Notes: generated by a model from the sequence alone, not told the origin. A DNA stretch of 64,000 bases from Chromera velia (GCA_018398765.1 JAHBMJ010003798.1:22406-86405), one strand, 5' to 3'; numbered from the stretch's first letter, positions 29,797 through 41,128 are shown. Numbers and translations are program-made.

Positions 29797-32243
29797 CTAC
29801 AGTGGACCAGGCGGACCTTGCTTTTTGGTTGGCTTTCCAGACTTTTTTCCCTCTCCTGCCAGAGTAGAAGAGAGAGTGCAAGGAGACTGCCCTGTCTCAA
29901 CTTCTACGCGGTTTTGAGCCCTCTTCTCAGACTGTCTGTTTGGAAGGGGTTCATTGCAACGAGACAGGGGCAGAGCAACCTCAGCCGTATCGTCAGAATG
30001 AGAGGGGAGAAGGGAAGGGGGGGTGGGTGTGTCGTTCGACCTCCTTCTTCCCCCCCAGCCAAAAAGGCCCCCTCCTTTTTCTTGCTTCTTTGCTTGCTTT
30101 TGCTTCTGGCCGTCGGAGGTTGAAGTCCTTTGTAAAGCGGGTAGTGCTTTGTTCTCTGCACACTGTTTCCTTCCCCCCCAGAGCCCCCCGCCATTTCTTT
30201 GCGTCGTCGCTTGCTCCTGCGATACTGACAGGGAATCGGAAGCGGTCTGTGTGGCAGTTTCTCTGTCAGGCTGACGGGGAAGAGAGGGTGTTTGATTACT
30301 CTCCCTGCCCTCAGCTGTTTGAGAGGGGGGAGAGACGGAGGGGCCGACAGGAGGAGACGGCAAGGGAGGCTGGCTGTCATGCTCAGGTGGAGCAAGGGAG
30401 GGGAGGGGAGACCTATCTAAGGGGAAGACGTCCTCTGCCTGCAGCTTCTGTGGTCGCTCTTCTGCAGGCCTTCTTCGATCGCTCTTTGTGCTCTCATCTT
30501 TTTGAGAGGGGTCGTCGCTGTTCAGCAGAACGAACGGGGAGGCAAAGACGTCCTCTACCTGCAGCTTCTGTGGTTGCTCTTCTGCAGGCCTTCTTCGATC
30601 GCTCTTTGTGCTCTCATCTTTTTGAGAGGGGTCGTCGCTGTTCAGCAGAACGAACGGGGAGGCAAAGACGTCCTCTACCTGCAGCTTCTGTGGTTGCTCT
30701 TCTGCAGGCCTTCTTCGATTACTGTCCCTGCCCTCATCTGTTGGCAAAAGGGGAGAGACTGGGGGGCTGACAGGAGGAGACGGCAAAGGAGATTGGCTGT
30801 CGTGGTCAGAGGGAGGCAGAGAGGGGGGCGAGGTTCTCTCTTCTGGTTCGCTTGGGACCCGCTCTTCATCCGGCTCTTCTCCGGCTTTCACTCCTCCACA
30901 ACAGCAGCAACACCAGACAAGCACGCGCAGCACCCAATTCGGTCTTTTCTTCTGTTGTTTCTCGCCCTTTGTCCCTTGCTTGCTGGATGGCACATTTTTC
31001 TGAGAAGAGCAAGGTACTGAAAGAAGGCAGTCCTTGGTGGGAGGTGTGGAAGGAGGTGCAGGTGCGTGCTGTGGTTGTGAAGGGGGGGGTGCACTGACAG
31101 TAGAAGATGGCAGGGGTGAAGGAGAGGGGTCGCATTCTGAGTGAGCATGCATAGGCGGTGCGGGTGCGGAGGAGGGGACAGTCGTTCTGTTCTCTCTGGT
31201 GGTCAAATGGGGGCCTCTGTCCTCTCCCGCCAGGGGCAAGGTGGTGGCGATGTCCTTCTCTTCAGAGGCCGACAGAAAGGGCTCCAGGTCCTGAATGGCC
31301 TCGCGCACGCTGCCAGTGTCGAGGTCGAGAAAGGTGCTCAGACCGTCAGTCTCCTGCAAGGGAAGCTAGAGAGAGAGAGAGAGAGATACCGTCAAGCGGA
31401 TAATGGGTATGGACATAAGAGAAAGGGACGAGTAAGGTGGACAGCATATGCGGTCGACTTGGGCGCAAAAGCATCAGAAAAGGGTACAAATACATGTGCC
31501 TGTCAGATATCTTCACTCAGTCAAACTTTCCCCTACCCATGCACCATTTTGACCTCGCCCCATGCACTAACCGATTCTTCAATGTCGTGGAATTCGTCAA
31601 AATCCTCCGATTCGCTCTCAGAGCCTCTCCCGCTGAGCGTAAACACATCCACGGGTCCAGGAGCACGACGCACGAGTTCGCCTAAATCTGGATACACGAA
31701 TGGAGGCCTGGTGTAACTGTCATGCCAATATCTGAAGGCTGGGAATCCGAGGTCGGCTAGCTCTCGAGCGACCTCATTGAACCATGTTTCGGCTGACTTT
31801 GACAACTTCCTGATTTCTTCAAACGCTTTTCTGTTCTCAGAATCAAAGTACAAGTTTCTGCCCAGCCGATGACGCTGATCCATCACCCACTTCGCAAGGA
31901 GGAGCTGGTAAAGAGCCTCCACATTGGTGCTCAGCTTGCTCACTTTCACTCTTGGCAAACTTCCCGAGGACTCTTGATTCGTTTCTGCCATTTGCCGAAG
32001 ATCGTTCACGTTTTCAATGATCATAATAATGGCCTTCGAGAGCACCACCCTGAGAAAGCCATCTGAAAGAAAGTTTGGGGCCGGTGTCGAGTACGTGTCG
32101 GTAATGAAGGGGTGAGAAAACGCGAAAGAACACTTGAACTTTTCAAAACGTCTGTCCGTGATATGGGGAATCTGCCACGAAGCGAAAGGGTTGTCGGGGG
32201 GCTCGACGTCCTGAGGCCAAATCGGGCTGAGAAACTTCTTCAT
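29797..32243 (-). CDS. Two-exon protein: helical N-terminal half, repetitive disordered C-terminal half
   Basis: Exon 1 is 32243-31577 (ATG, MKKFLSPIWPQ; ends HDIEES with donor GTTAGT). Exon 2 starts at about 31353 after TTCCCTTGCAG (ETDGLSTFLDLD) and runs to a stop at 29797. Both phases are 0, giving about 740 aa. The N-terminal 220 residues are folded-looking (AKWVMDQRHRLGRNLYFDSE, YTRPPFVYPDLGELV); no family recognised. The C-terminal half is Ser/Pro/Glu/Lys-rich. It has a cysteine cluster VWCCCCCGG next to a basic patch (KKRPNWVLRV), suggesting membrane anchoring by acylation. A 40-residue unit (SDRRRPAEEQPQKLQVEDVF, then ASPFVLLNSDDPSQ) is repeated. Role unknown. Confidence 0.65.
30433..30720. 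repeat. 120-bp coding tandem repeat
   Basis: Unit carrying GCAAAGACGTCCTCTACCTG is present in nearly identical copies (about 30540-30660 and 30660-30720+), with a more diverged copy before. It lies inside exon 2 of the gene at 29797-32243 and stays in frame. Confidence 0.9.
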
Positions 32244-32456
32244 TTTCTGCTTTCGTAAGTAAGTATGTGTGCGTGTGTGTCAGGGACCAGGTTTTACGTG
32301 TGTCACGAACGCCGGTGAACTGGGACTTTGATCACTCTGGTGACCGCCTGAGACGAGAAAATTCTTATATATATACAAGGGCCGGTTCTTCCCAGCATAT
32401 ATACCAAATTAATCAGTAATACATGCATTCTCTGCATGACAGCCAAAGATCGAGCT

Positions 32457-32595
32457 ATATATATATATATATATATATATATACTTATATATCGATAGAT
32501 ATATATATATATATATATATACGTGTATGCCTTTTCTCTTTAATTAGTGTCTCTCGATCTGCGTGGTCCTATATATATATATATATATAGCTGTC
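32457..32595. repeat. AT microsatellites
   Basis: Three (AT)n runs at 32457-32482, 32500-32520 and 32571-32589 upstream of the two-exon gene. Confidence 0.95.
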
Positions 32596-32786
32596 GCCTC
32601 GGGGGGCAGCTCAGCTCTGCTGAGATCAGCCGAGAGGCCCTGAGATCGCACGCACTCGCATAATGCATTTTTTCATTTTTGGGGGCCGGCGCCGGATCGA
32701 TCGGTTCTGTCTCCCAAGCCCCAGATGGTGTGCATCAATTAGCAGACCCCCCCGAGGCACTCACCCAACTGGTTGGGTGCATCCCG

Positions 32787-33676
32787 TATATAAGCCCCTG
32801 CCCTTGAATTTTGTACGGTCAAAATGCATAAAATTTTGATGATAAAATTTTGAAGTTAGGCTTTGGACTAAGCAGGCTGTGGGGATGCATATCAGTAGGC
32901 ATCGTGCTTGTGCACATGATGGCAATACTGATAGATCAATTCAACATCATCTGGGTGATTTGTGTCAAAAACAGTATCGATCCACTGGTCTTCATTTCCG
33001 TACCCAATTTTTTTTACTATGATCTTCCCGAGGGAGAACTTCCGGTGGGTGCCCAAACGATAGTTGTTGTGATGCATATCATACGGGTTGCACCCACCAA
33101 GAAGATCGGGAAGGCCAGAGGCACCACAACGCTCACAACAATTTCCAAAAATAGTTCGAATTTCTGTTTTGATTGCTTTGTTAGCCTGCTTGATGGTCCA
33201 GCTGTGCACATACTTCCAATTTTTTTGAATAATAAGAGGTTTGATCCTTCGCTGGAACAGCTGTTTGCAATGAGCGGCTGAAGTGAAAATAGCGACTGAT
33301 TGAGGCGGGCGGGGCACCATTTTCTTTATTCTATAGCGGCGGGAACCAGGGGCAGGCGCGGCAAAAAGATGCCCCCCTGCTGGTAATTCGGTTTTTCGAA
33401 GGAAAAAAAAAAGTCGCGAGACGCCCTCCTTCATAGTGGCCGCGGAGACGGCTTGGGCCGCGCACGGCTAGGTTGTTAGACCATAAATTACGCTTTTTTT
33501 TGCGTCGTTTTCGCGCGCACCGCGCGCGTGACAATACCCTTATAAGGCAAAATCAATAGGGATCCGCCTTGAAGCGACCATTTTTTTTTTCAAAAAAATA
33601 AAAATAAAAAAAAATGGATCAATACAGAGCTACAGTCAAATCGTGCGTACAAAATTCAAGGGCAGGGGCTTATATA
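32787..33676. mobile_element. 890-bp element with perfect 31-nt inverted ends and one HNH-like gene
   Basis: Left end 32787-32817 begins TATATAAGCCCCTGCCCTTG; the right end 33646-33676 is its exact reverse complement over all 31 bases. Between them lies a single long reading frame (HNH-like, minus strand, 32892-33320), about 325 bp of leader containing a poly-T/poly-A zone, and little else. The ends are TA-rich palindromes, so a TA or TATA target duplication is possible but cannot be told apart from the repeat. Perfect ends suggest recent movement. It matches no transposon class I can name: no DDE transposase, no reverse transcriptase. Confidence 0.75.
32892..33320 (-). CDS. HNH-like nuclease domain protein
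   Basis: Single uninterrupted frame of 142 codons from ATG at 33320 (the frame stays open upstream to 33434, but this Met follows a non-conserved stretch). The N-terminal half is basic (RRIKPLIIQKNWKYVHSWTI). The C-terminal half has an HNH/treble-clef pattern: CERCG, then YDMHHNNYRLG with the paired His, a spacer, then LIYQYCHHVH with the last Cys/His. Order and spacing fit a zinc-stabilised beta-beta-alpha-metal nuclease, known from homing endonucleases and restriction enzymes. It lies inside the inverted ends of the 32787-33676 element with no introns, unlike neighbouring genes, and is more AT-rich. Likely the element's own enzyme; activity is inferred. Confidence 0.55.
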   Translation of the reverse strand: MVPRPPQSVAIFTSAAHCKQLFQRRIKPLIIQKNWKYVHSWTIKQANKAIKTEIRTIFGNCCERCGASGLPDLLGGCNPYDMHHNNYRLGTHRKFSLGKIIVKKIGYGNEDQWIDTVFDTNHPDDVELIYQYCHHVHKHDAY

Positions 33677-33857
33677 TGCATGCATGCATGCGCAAGTGTG
33701 GCTTTCATGGGTAACCTATATATGCATACCGGACCAATATATACACGCCCGGAGAGGCGATAAGAGAGTTTGGTGAGGGGTGTGGGCGGCGTGCTTGCGG
33801 TTTCTTTGGAGAGGCCGGGTTGGTTTGTATTGGTTGTTTGTTGAGTGATCATAGAAA

Positions 33858-34025
33858 ATGGGGTGTTTCTTGTCATCTTGTTCTTGCCCCTGCTCCTGCC
33901 ACAGGCAGGAGCAAGAAAGCGAAATGGTCATCTCGGAACCAACTCAGTCGCCAGAAGAAGTCAGAAGAGAGACCCGACAGGCCGCAGAGGACAGACTTCG
34001 GAGGGAAAATCCCGATACCTTGTAA
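33858..34025 (+). CDS. Small lipid-anchored protein with p97/VCP-binding VIM motif (SVIP-like)
   Basis: Fifty-five codons, ATG to TAA. It starts MGCFLSSC, with Gly2 for N-myristoylation and a run of cysteines (positions 3, 8, 10, 12, 14) for palmitoylation. It contains RRETRQAAEDR, an exact match to the VCP-interacting motif R-x5-A-A-x2-R. SVIP, a small ER-membrane inhibitor of p97-dependent degradation, has the same layout: MG, Cys, then VIM. The stop overlaps a possible donor (TT|GTAAGC), so the frame may be only a first exon. No homology search was possible. The motif match is exact but short. Confidence 0.5.
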   Translation: MGCFLSSCSCPCSCHRQEQESEMVISEPTQSPEEVRRETRQAAEDRLRRENPDTL

Positions 34026-34038
34026 GCCTCTATGCAGA

Positions 34039-34083
34039 GTTCAGGGGTGGGAGTTGTACAGAAAGAATTCTTCAGAGCCTTCG
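34039..34083 (+). repeat. Short dispersed repeat, copy 2
   Basis: Partner of 21127-21183, lying just after the small VIM-motif reading frame. Confidence 0.8.
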
Positions 34084-34089
34084 ATCTTC

Positions 34090-34620
34090 AGGACACGTCC
34101 CAGCGTGCCTAGATGGAACAGAGAGGAACCAAGTTGAAATGCTCTTGCGCCCATGAAAGTGCATGCAGGTTCCATGATCGTGAGTGTCGGTCTGCTTGTG
34201 CTGTGCTCGGACTTCTGCAGACATCTATGCATGATCTTCGAGAAGATGTTCTGAGATCGACGGGCTCCAAGAGTGTGCATGCAGAAACGAAAACATGTGC
34301 GCGTCGATCTTCTTGCTTAACTACGGCGTATCTATCCATATGTATCTATGTATCTCTTGATCGATCCATGCTTTGCAGCTCTGACGGTCGCTTTCTGGCC
34401 AGATCAAACTCCAGCGGGAGTGCTATCGAGTACGAGTCAGTTGGACTCCTCCTTAATTGAGCTTTCTTCATGTTACTTGATGTCTGTGTCAGACGTACAT
34501 GCTGTAGTTATGGAGGAGAAACAAGATAATGGAACGACTTCGAAAAGAAAGACGCGAACAGCAACCCTGCTCTGCCTGTATGACCTATACAAAGCGGTGT
34601 CTACCCCTGACTGCTTGCAG
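34090..34620. other. Gap, no clear gene
   Basis: Possible exon scraps (plus, 34507-34590, IMERLRKERREQQ) that could belong to either neighbour; not called. Confidence 0.4.
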
Positions 34621-37600
34621 CTGCTGACCGAGTATTCCCAACCGCAATGAAATTCGTCCGGGACACCCTCGACGCTCCAGAGCCTGCCATTCGACACGCT
34701 TCGAGATCCTGGCTTACTCAGGCAGCATCTCTCCACGTCCATCACATCCTTGACCCCATCTTCAGGGAACTCCTCCATGAGGACACCGTCCGCTCCCCCC
34801 CACCCAAGCGGTGTTACCTTCAACCTTTTGATGCCGCTCGGGTTCTCTACATGTTCGAGAAGCTGGCGGCTCTCGTCAGGTCGGAACCCCTCCTCCTCGT
34901 ACAGCAGATGCAGAACACATACATATCCGACCATGTTCTGGAAATGAACTCCAAACAGACAGCGCAACAGAAAAGGGAGTCCACTCTCTCGACCGCAGGA
35001 GGGGGGGGAGGGGGAACTGTGACACCCCACCAGGCACCCCCTCAGTCAGCAGGCGGAGGAGTTGACGACCCGAAGGAGGGAGCCTCCGAGACGATGCAAC
35101 TAGGGGCCTACCTAGAAAGCGCCACCCCGCCCGGGCGGCGCCTTAGTCGGGGTGTGGGGGGAGTGGTGGGTCAGTCCCGCCTTTCGACGGGTGCGTCCTT
35201 TCCGATAGTTCCTCTGGCAATGGCACATGACATGCCAGTAGTCGACTATCTCGATCTAGTTGCCGTCACGGCTCTGAGATTCATTCAGGGAGAGGTTTCG
35301 GCAGACAGGCCAGATGATCTCACAGAGGGGGGGGCGTACCCCTCGCGGTCTCTGAAGAGCACAACATCAGAAGCGTTCCACCGCGTGCTTTCGGAGGGGG
35401 ACACAGAGGCAGCACTGGCTGCCCAGAGGTCCCGCACCAAGTCTGTGGAGATAGAGGATGGATTGACGCCTTACCGGAAAGACGGAAGGATGGAGACGGA
35501 GACAGAGGACTGGGCGGCATTGAATGGACCTGTACGGGCGGCTGCGACGGAGTTCCTAAAGACGTTTTTGTCTCAGTTGGGAGACTCGTGGCGTGCCAAG
35601 CAGATCTCCTGCTTCCTGGCAGAACCTCTTCTGGAAGTGTTGGCAAAGGTGGGCGGGGACAGGGTGGACAGGGAGAGGGAAAAGTCTTGTGTATGTAGAC
35701 AGTCTTTTTTTCTTTCTTACTTTCCTCACTGGCTCAAGCAGTCTTTCCTTTGTGCACTTTGTGCCTTCCTGCTTTCTCCTGAGTACACGGGCGGAGTTAG
35801 AGGCGTGTGTGTCAGTCTCTACATAGATGCACAATTGTGCGTTTGTGCAGGTAATCAGCGACGGCACTTTCGGTCTCCAAGTCCAACTCCTAGGTTTCCT
35901 GAGAGTTGTCCTCGTCAACTCCCACCACAACACCTCGGGACTCTTGTCGAAGAAGAGCCGCCGACCCACAATTTTCCCTCGAGCCCCCTCTCCCTCTCCG
36001 ACAGCCCCCAACGGCAGTGCCCTGCTGTCTCGCACAATGGGTGCGGTTTCAAGGGCCTCCTCAAACGCTATCAAGAGGGGAGAAAGGGAAAGAGGGGGGA
36101 CGGGAGGCGGCGTGTTGTCCTCCAAGCGCGCTCTGGAGACTGCGTGGAGGGACGATCCCCTTTTGAGACGGTGCTTTGAGAAGAACACCGAGGAAGGATT
36201 CAAACTGAAGAAGTTGAGCGAATGGCTCAAAATGGTCAGCCAGCGAAGACGTACACAGGCAAATACATTCAGACACAGCTAGGACGGCAAGTAGAAATGT
36301 GAATTCACACTGAAAGAGGGGGACGGAATTTCAAAACAAGCAGGGGAACAGGGAAGTGTCAGCCAAAGTTTTCGAAGCATATTAGGGTCTTCCTATTTCG
36401 CTACGTTCTTTCCTCTTTTCTTCCCCCTTCATATTCCATCTCTCTGTTTTCTCATCATGGTTCTACTCGTTTCCTTTTGTGTGTCTGTTCCTTTCGGTTT
36501 GATGTTTCCTCTGTATTCAACAACCAACCCAGCCCTCATTTGTCTCTCTCTGTCTCTGTGTCTTCCCCCCCGCCCCCCCCCTCTCTCTCTCTTCGTGTGT
36601 CTTCCTCGAACTGTTCACGCATCTTCAAGTGCATGCATGTGTGGATCGATGGATGCATGCAGAATGTGGCCACGAAGGGAATTGCAAAGAATTCCAAAAA
36701 AGCTGCAGAGAAAGAGGGCGTGCTTCCGTCGTTCGAGAGTCTCTCGTCTTTGCTGGTCGGTCGCGGTCGGTGGGAGTGTGTCTATAGCTATAGGAATCGG
36801 TTTCGCCTTTGTGTGCGTGTGTAATGTTTTTGTCAATGTGTGTGGGTGGGAACGAAGAATCGAACTTTTCTTCGAAGAGAGACAGTAGAACTGAAGCAAT
36901 CAGCGGGTACGTGCAAGAGTCAAAACCGAAGCTGCTGCATGATTATTTCCCAATATGTCTTCTTTCCTGACCGTATGTCAATGAATGTTGGGGTGCAGAT
37001 CGGCCTGCTGAAGGCACAGCAGCAGCTTCTGACGACTGCTGACGGAGAACCAGAAAATTTCGAGGACACACCAGTGACTGCTGTGGAGAGAGTGCAGACA
37101 GAGGGTGCTGCTGTTGAACTGAAAAAAGACGAATCAAGCAGGGTCACCGTGGAGGAACTGAAAGAGCTGCAGCAGCCTGAGAGGGAACAGACAAACGACG
37201 AGGAAAAGCAAAAGGACGAGGCCAGAAGTATCGCCATTCTTTTCAAGCACTCGAGGGTTGGTTAACATGGCGACGACAAAATGCCCACGTTTTCATCCTT
37301 TTTTATGAATGAGCCTGTGTGCAATCCGACTTCTCTCTCGAAAGGTTTCGCTCAGAAGCCAATTATTTTATCGGTCTGAGTCAGCCAGGAGATGGTTTTG
37401 TGCTTTTGTCAATGATTCTGCATCTCTACCCATTCCTGCTGTCTGTAGGTCTGTTCGGAAGCGCTGATGCACGTCTTCTTGTATGGTGATCTTTGGTTAC
37501 CTGTTTTCTGCCTGCCTGCCTGCAGGAAATCGGAGGGTCGGAACTCTCGAACAACAACTCCGACCCTGAACAGGACCTCTCGCCTGCCCCCTTTCCCTCT

Positions 37601-38866
37601 CCGACAGCCCCCAACATCAGTGGACTGCTGTCTCGCACGTCGACGGGTGATTTGGACTCAGCTCCTCTTGGGCACTTTGTGAACTTCATCGTTTTTGCGA
37701 TCAAGTGAGCTTGCATGGCAGAGAGATGAAGAGGGGTTCTGTCTGCGTGAATTGGAAAAGGACGTTCTCGTTTCTCTCTGTCTCTGTTTCTGTATTTTCT
37801 CTCTGGCCTTTTCTCGATCGAGGTTTGCGTGAGGAATTGGGTGCATGGGAAGGGCACTCACTCTGATGGCAGATAGAACAGTTGCCTGCCGTTCGATCAC
37901 GCCCTTTGTATCCATTCATTTATTTATAATGCGTGGGTGCGTGCAGGTACCTGCCGGACTCTCGATTCCGAGGTGTCTGCTGTTCTTTTGTGGAGAACTT
38001 TTGCGATCTGATCAACCAGTAAGTCCGTGAGGGGCTTGGTGAAGGTTTTCTTTGAATCAACTTGTGCGATGTTATGTTGATGTTTTATGTAGAGGAAATG
38101 CACGCGTGAAACCGACAAAGGGAGAAAAAGATGCGTGCAATCAGTGGTGGTCTTTTGTCTGTCAGCTTTGATTTCAAAGTTCATTATTCTGTCTCTTTCT
38201 CTCTCTTTCCTTCTCTCCCCAACTTACTTCCTGTGGGGCCCCGGTTTCTTCTCGACCGTGCCCCGACCGTTTTTTGCATTGCTGCGCGGCTTCTTCAAAG
38301 TTCCTGTTTGACCTCCCTTCTGTGATTGGATGAATGCAGGCACGCATACAGAGCGAACCCTGTGATCGTTCTTCGATTGATGACGGGGTTGGACGGGGTC
38401 GTTGCGCGTCTGCTTATGAAGTACACAGCGTCCTCGGCCTCCCACGCAGACGCCGAGCCGGTTCCGACCTTTTCTGCTTTGACACTCTTGAGTCTGGGCA
38501 TCGTGGGGGGAAACACAAAAGCCTCAGAGAAGGAGAGAGCAGACAGGGAGACGGTCGAGCTTGCCCGACCCTTCCTCGAAGAAATCCCGAATATCATCCT
38601 GGTACAGCAGACGCAGAACACATACAAATCCGACCATATTCTGGAAATGAACTCCAAACAGACAGCGCAACCCCTCTCGACCGCAGGAGGGGGGGGAGGG
38701 GGAACTGTGACACCCCACCAGGCGCCCCCTCAGTCAGCAGGCGGAGAAATTGAAGACCCGAAGGAGGGAACCTCCGAGACGATCCAACTGGGGGTCTACC
38801 TAGAAAGCACCACCCCGCCAGGGCGGCGCCTTAGTCGGGGTGTGGGGGGAGTGGCGGGTCAGTCCC
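34621..38866 (+). CDS. Large HEAT-like protein, possibly Dopey (DOP1)-related; model partial and interrupted by an N block
   Basis: The first clear exon begins after CTGCTTGCAG at 34620 and reads ADRVFPTAMKFVRDTLDAPE, then PAIRHASRSWLTQAASLHVH and HILDPIFRELL: helical repeats of a type seen in Dopey proteins (pairs of R/W-L and PLL helices). It runs to about 35650 (FLKTFLSQLGDSW; SCFLAEPLLEVLAKV). Later exons: from 35851 (VISDGTFGLQVQLLGFLRVV), 36998-37260, 37535-37707, 37946-38020 (YLPDSRFRGVC), and 38340-38866 (RANPVIVLRLMTGLDGVVAR). Dopey acts with Mon2 in endosome-Golgi traffic; that link is tentative. Gly/Ser/Pro-rich loops separate helices. The 5' start lies upstream and the 3' end is lost in the gap. 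Confidence 0.5.
34900..35185 (+). repeat. Exon segment duplicated at 38600-38866
   Basis: Reads QNTYISDHVLEMNSKQTAQ...TPPGRRLSRGVGG. The copy at 38600-38866 reads QNTYKSDHILEMNSKQTAQ...TPPGRRLSRGVGG, in frame, lacks 12 bases and has scattered substitutions. The second copy runs straight into the N gap. Confidence 0.9.
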
Positions 38867-38898
38867 NNNNNNNNNNNNNNNNNNNNNNNNNNNNNNNN
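38867..38898. other. Assembly gap (N block)
   Basis: Thirty-two N. It follows the duplicated exon segment, suggesting the assembler failed within a repeat. Sequence after it (to about 39054) cannot be joined safely to the gene. Confidence 1.
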
Positions 38899-39900
38899 GA
38901 CGGGGGGGGGGCGACGGAGGTGGCAAGTGCAGGGAAGCAGCGGGAGAGAATCTTCTTCCGCTTCAATAAGGGGCTCACGATGGGGCGGCGGACAATTCAT
39001 ACATGTTGTTTCATGAAGTTGCGTGACGTGTTACATTCATGTCGTGCTGCATGAAACCATGTTGTGAATGTCCGTGTAAATCTTGTGCCTTGGAACCCCT
39101 GCTGCCACAAAAGCAAAGAAGGAGAAAGAGAAAGGGAGGAGCATGCAAACATTGATTGAAACAAAAACTTTGAATGCGTGGCGAGACTGAATTTTAATAA
39201 ATCATCTGTTAGAGTGAATAACGGTTGATTTATTGCCTAGTTTATTGCACATAAAACCATGAATAAGACAGTTGAAGTTACTAAAAAACATTGAAAATTA
39301 AATGAACTTGAAGTTCAAATTTTAAAAATTGAATCAAAATTCATCCTACAAATTGGATTTTATTTTTTATGGGCAAATTACTAGCTTATAGATTACTAAA
39401 TTGTACTAAATTGTAATACCTGTTCTAGTAGCTATTCCTGTAAAAATTTAATACATTGAACTGGATTATCTATAGATATATTGGATTGAGTATTGTTGAA
39501 TTAATTATTATAATGATTAGCTAGATTTTGCGCCGTTTGTGGTATTAACAAAATTAATGGAGCATTAAGAGAAGGAGGCTTTCAAGGAGCTTTAGCAGTA
39601 CTCCAAAGAGCATGCAGTTCACCAAATTGCAGCGAAAACAAACACCAGATCTAGCAGTCTTAGTAGCAGAGTGGTGGGGATAGTAAAAGCCTGTAAAAGC
39701 TGGAACTAGAGCCGGAATTCAACTTGCAGTGATCAGAGCTTTGGTCTACTGCATGAGGGGGCAGAGAAAACAAAAAAAACAACCGCATGGGGCTATAGGC
39801 ATGGGGACTCATCGGGAGTGTTCTTTTGCCAGTGCTTAGGCCAGTGCTGGGGCTATTGCTGCAATGCAGGCACCTAGGCAGGTACCGAGAGACACTGACG
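38899..39900. other. Gene-free, AT-rich after 39180
   Basis: No coding pattern except a short frame right after the gap. No RNA gene or element ends recognised. Confidence 0.5.
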
Positions 39901-41128
39901 TAGGGCTGGGAAAAGGTTTATTGAGAAAAGGTTCAAATATGAAAAAGTGAACCTGTTAAACCTGTTTTGAACCTGTTTTGGAGGCCAGACGTGCGGCCAC
40001 TGGCACAAGGCTGGCCAGGCCCGCGCCGCCCGTGGCCGATATAGGTGAAATAAGGAGCTGGAGCCACGTGCACAACAACTGTTTGCAGCCGCTTTAATCT
40101 ATTATGTCGGACAGACGCATGTCAGCATATGTCAGCATCATATATCAGCATGAAAACTTATGCTGACGGTTGCAGAAGTGAAGAAGTATACGTGACTTAC
40201 TAAGTTTTCCACTTGCAAGGCCCCGCATCAAAACAGACAGTCTCTACTGAAGAAATGAGGAAGCATAGAGTTTGTTTGACAGCAGTCTGCACGACAGTGC
40301 AATTGACAATGTCTTTTTGGAGGGGCTACTTCAGACTCGTACCAGCAGCAGTTCCTCTGCTTGCTTCCACTACTGCCATCTCCGGATCTTTTTTTTTTAA
40401 CTCCCAGCTACAAGAGGGCTACCCATGGGTCCGACCTCTTTCACTGTACAACCCTTTTTCATTCTCTTTGTTGAAAAAAATTCCAGCGGTCCCATTCTCT
40501 CTGACACCTCAGGTTGTGTCTTATGCACCGAAGCCAAAATCAGAGATGTAGAACTGGTTTGACAAACACCCGACTGATCAATCAAAAGGGGTCTATAAGG
40601 CTTGCTCCATTCCGATCATCCGTGAAGGAAACAGGAAAACCAGAACAGGAAATTTGTTTAGTCACTTGAAGGACCGGCACCCAGAAGAATGTGCAAAAAC
40701 CAATAGGGGTAAGGGGGAGACAGAAAAAATTTCGTTTGATGAAGCATTGTCAGACGATGGTACGGCTTTTTTGATTACTAATTTTTGACTATAAACAGTG
40801 AATAACTTGAGACTAGCACCTAATGTGAGCGTAAATATTGATTTAAACTATTTAAAAACATTACTAAGGCATAGATTCTATAATAAAACGTTCTAAAAAT
40901 GCATTAAAGCCTAATTTAAAGGCATAAAATAACACAAAAAAACAAGGTTTCTATTGTATGCGCCGCCCGGGAGTTCTAACTCCACCTAGGGTTTGGCATC
41001 AATCAATCAATCAATCAATCAAATAATTAAAAGTGAACCTGTTTTTAAACCTGTTTTTGAACCTGATTCAGGTTCATTACTTCAAAGTGAACCTTGAAGC
41101 TTGAACCTTGAACCTTTTCCTAGCACTA
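39901..41128 (+). mobile_element. Degenerate hAT transposon with BED zinc finger remnant
   Basis: Ends: TAGGGCTGGGAAAAGGTT at 39901, and on the minus strand from 41128 TAGTGCTAGGAAAAGGTT. Subterminal AACCTG repeats occur at both sides (39948-39980 and 41035-41070). The interior keeps one BED-finger remnant (40554-40690). CACTGACG lies before the left end and GACTGACG three bases after the right end, a likely decayed target duplication. A simple (ATCA)n tail at 40988-41022 may mark a small later insertion. Confidence 0.65.
40554..40783 (+). pseudogene. BED-type zinc finger of a hAT transposase (fragment)
   Basis: Reads WFDKHPTDQSKGVYKACS, then TGNLFSHLKDRHPEEC: the BED pattern W-x-x-F, C-x-x-(C), and H-x4-H with the NL..HL core, as in hAT transposases. 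A TAG at 40549 precedes it in the same frame, a TGA follows at 40781, and the expected second cysteine of the first pair is absent. Catalytic and dimerisation regions are gone. Confidence 0.65.
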
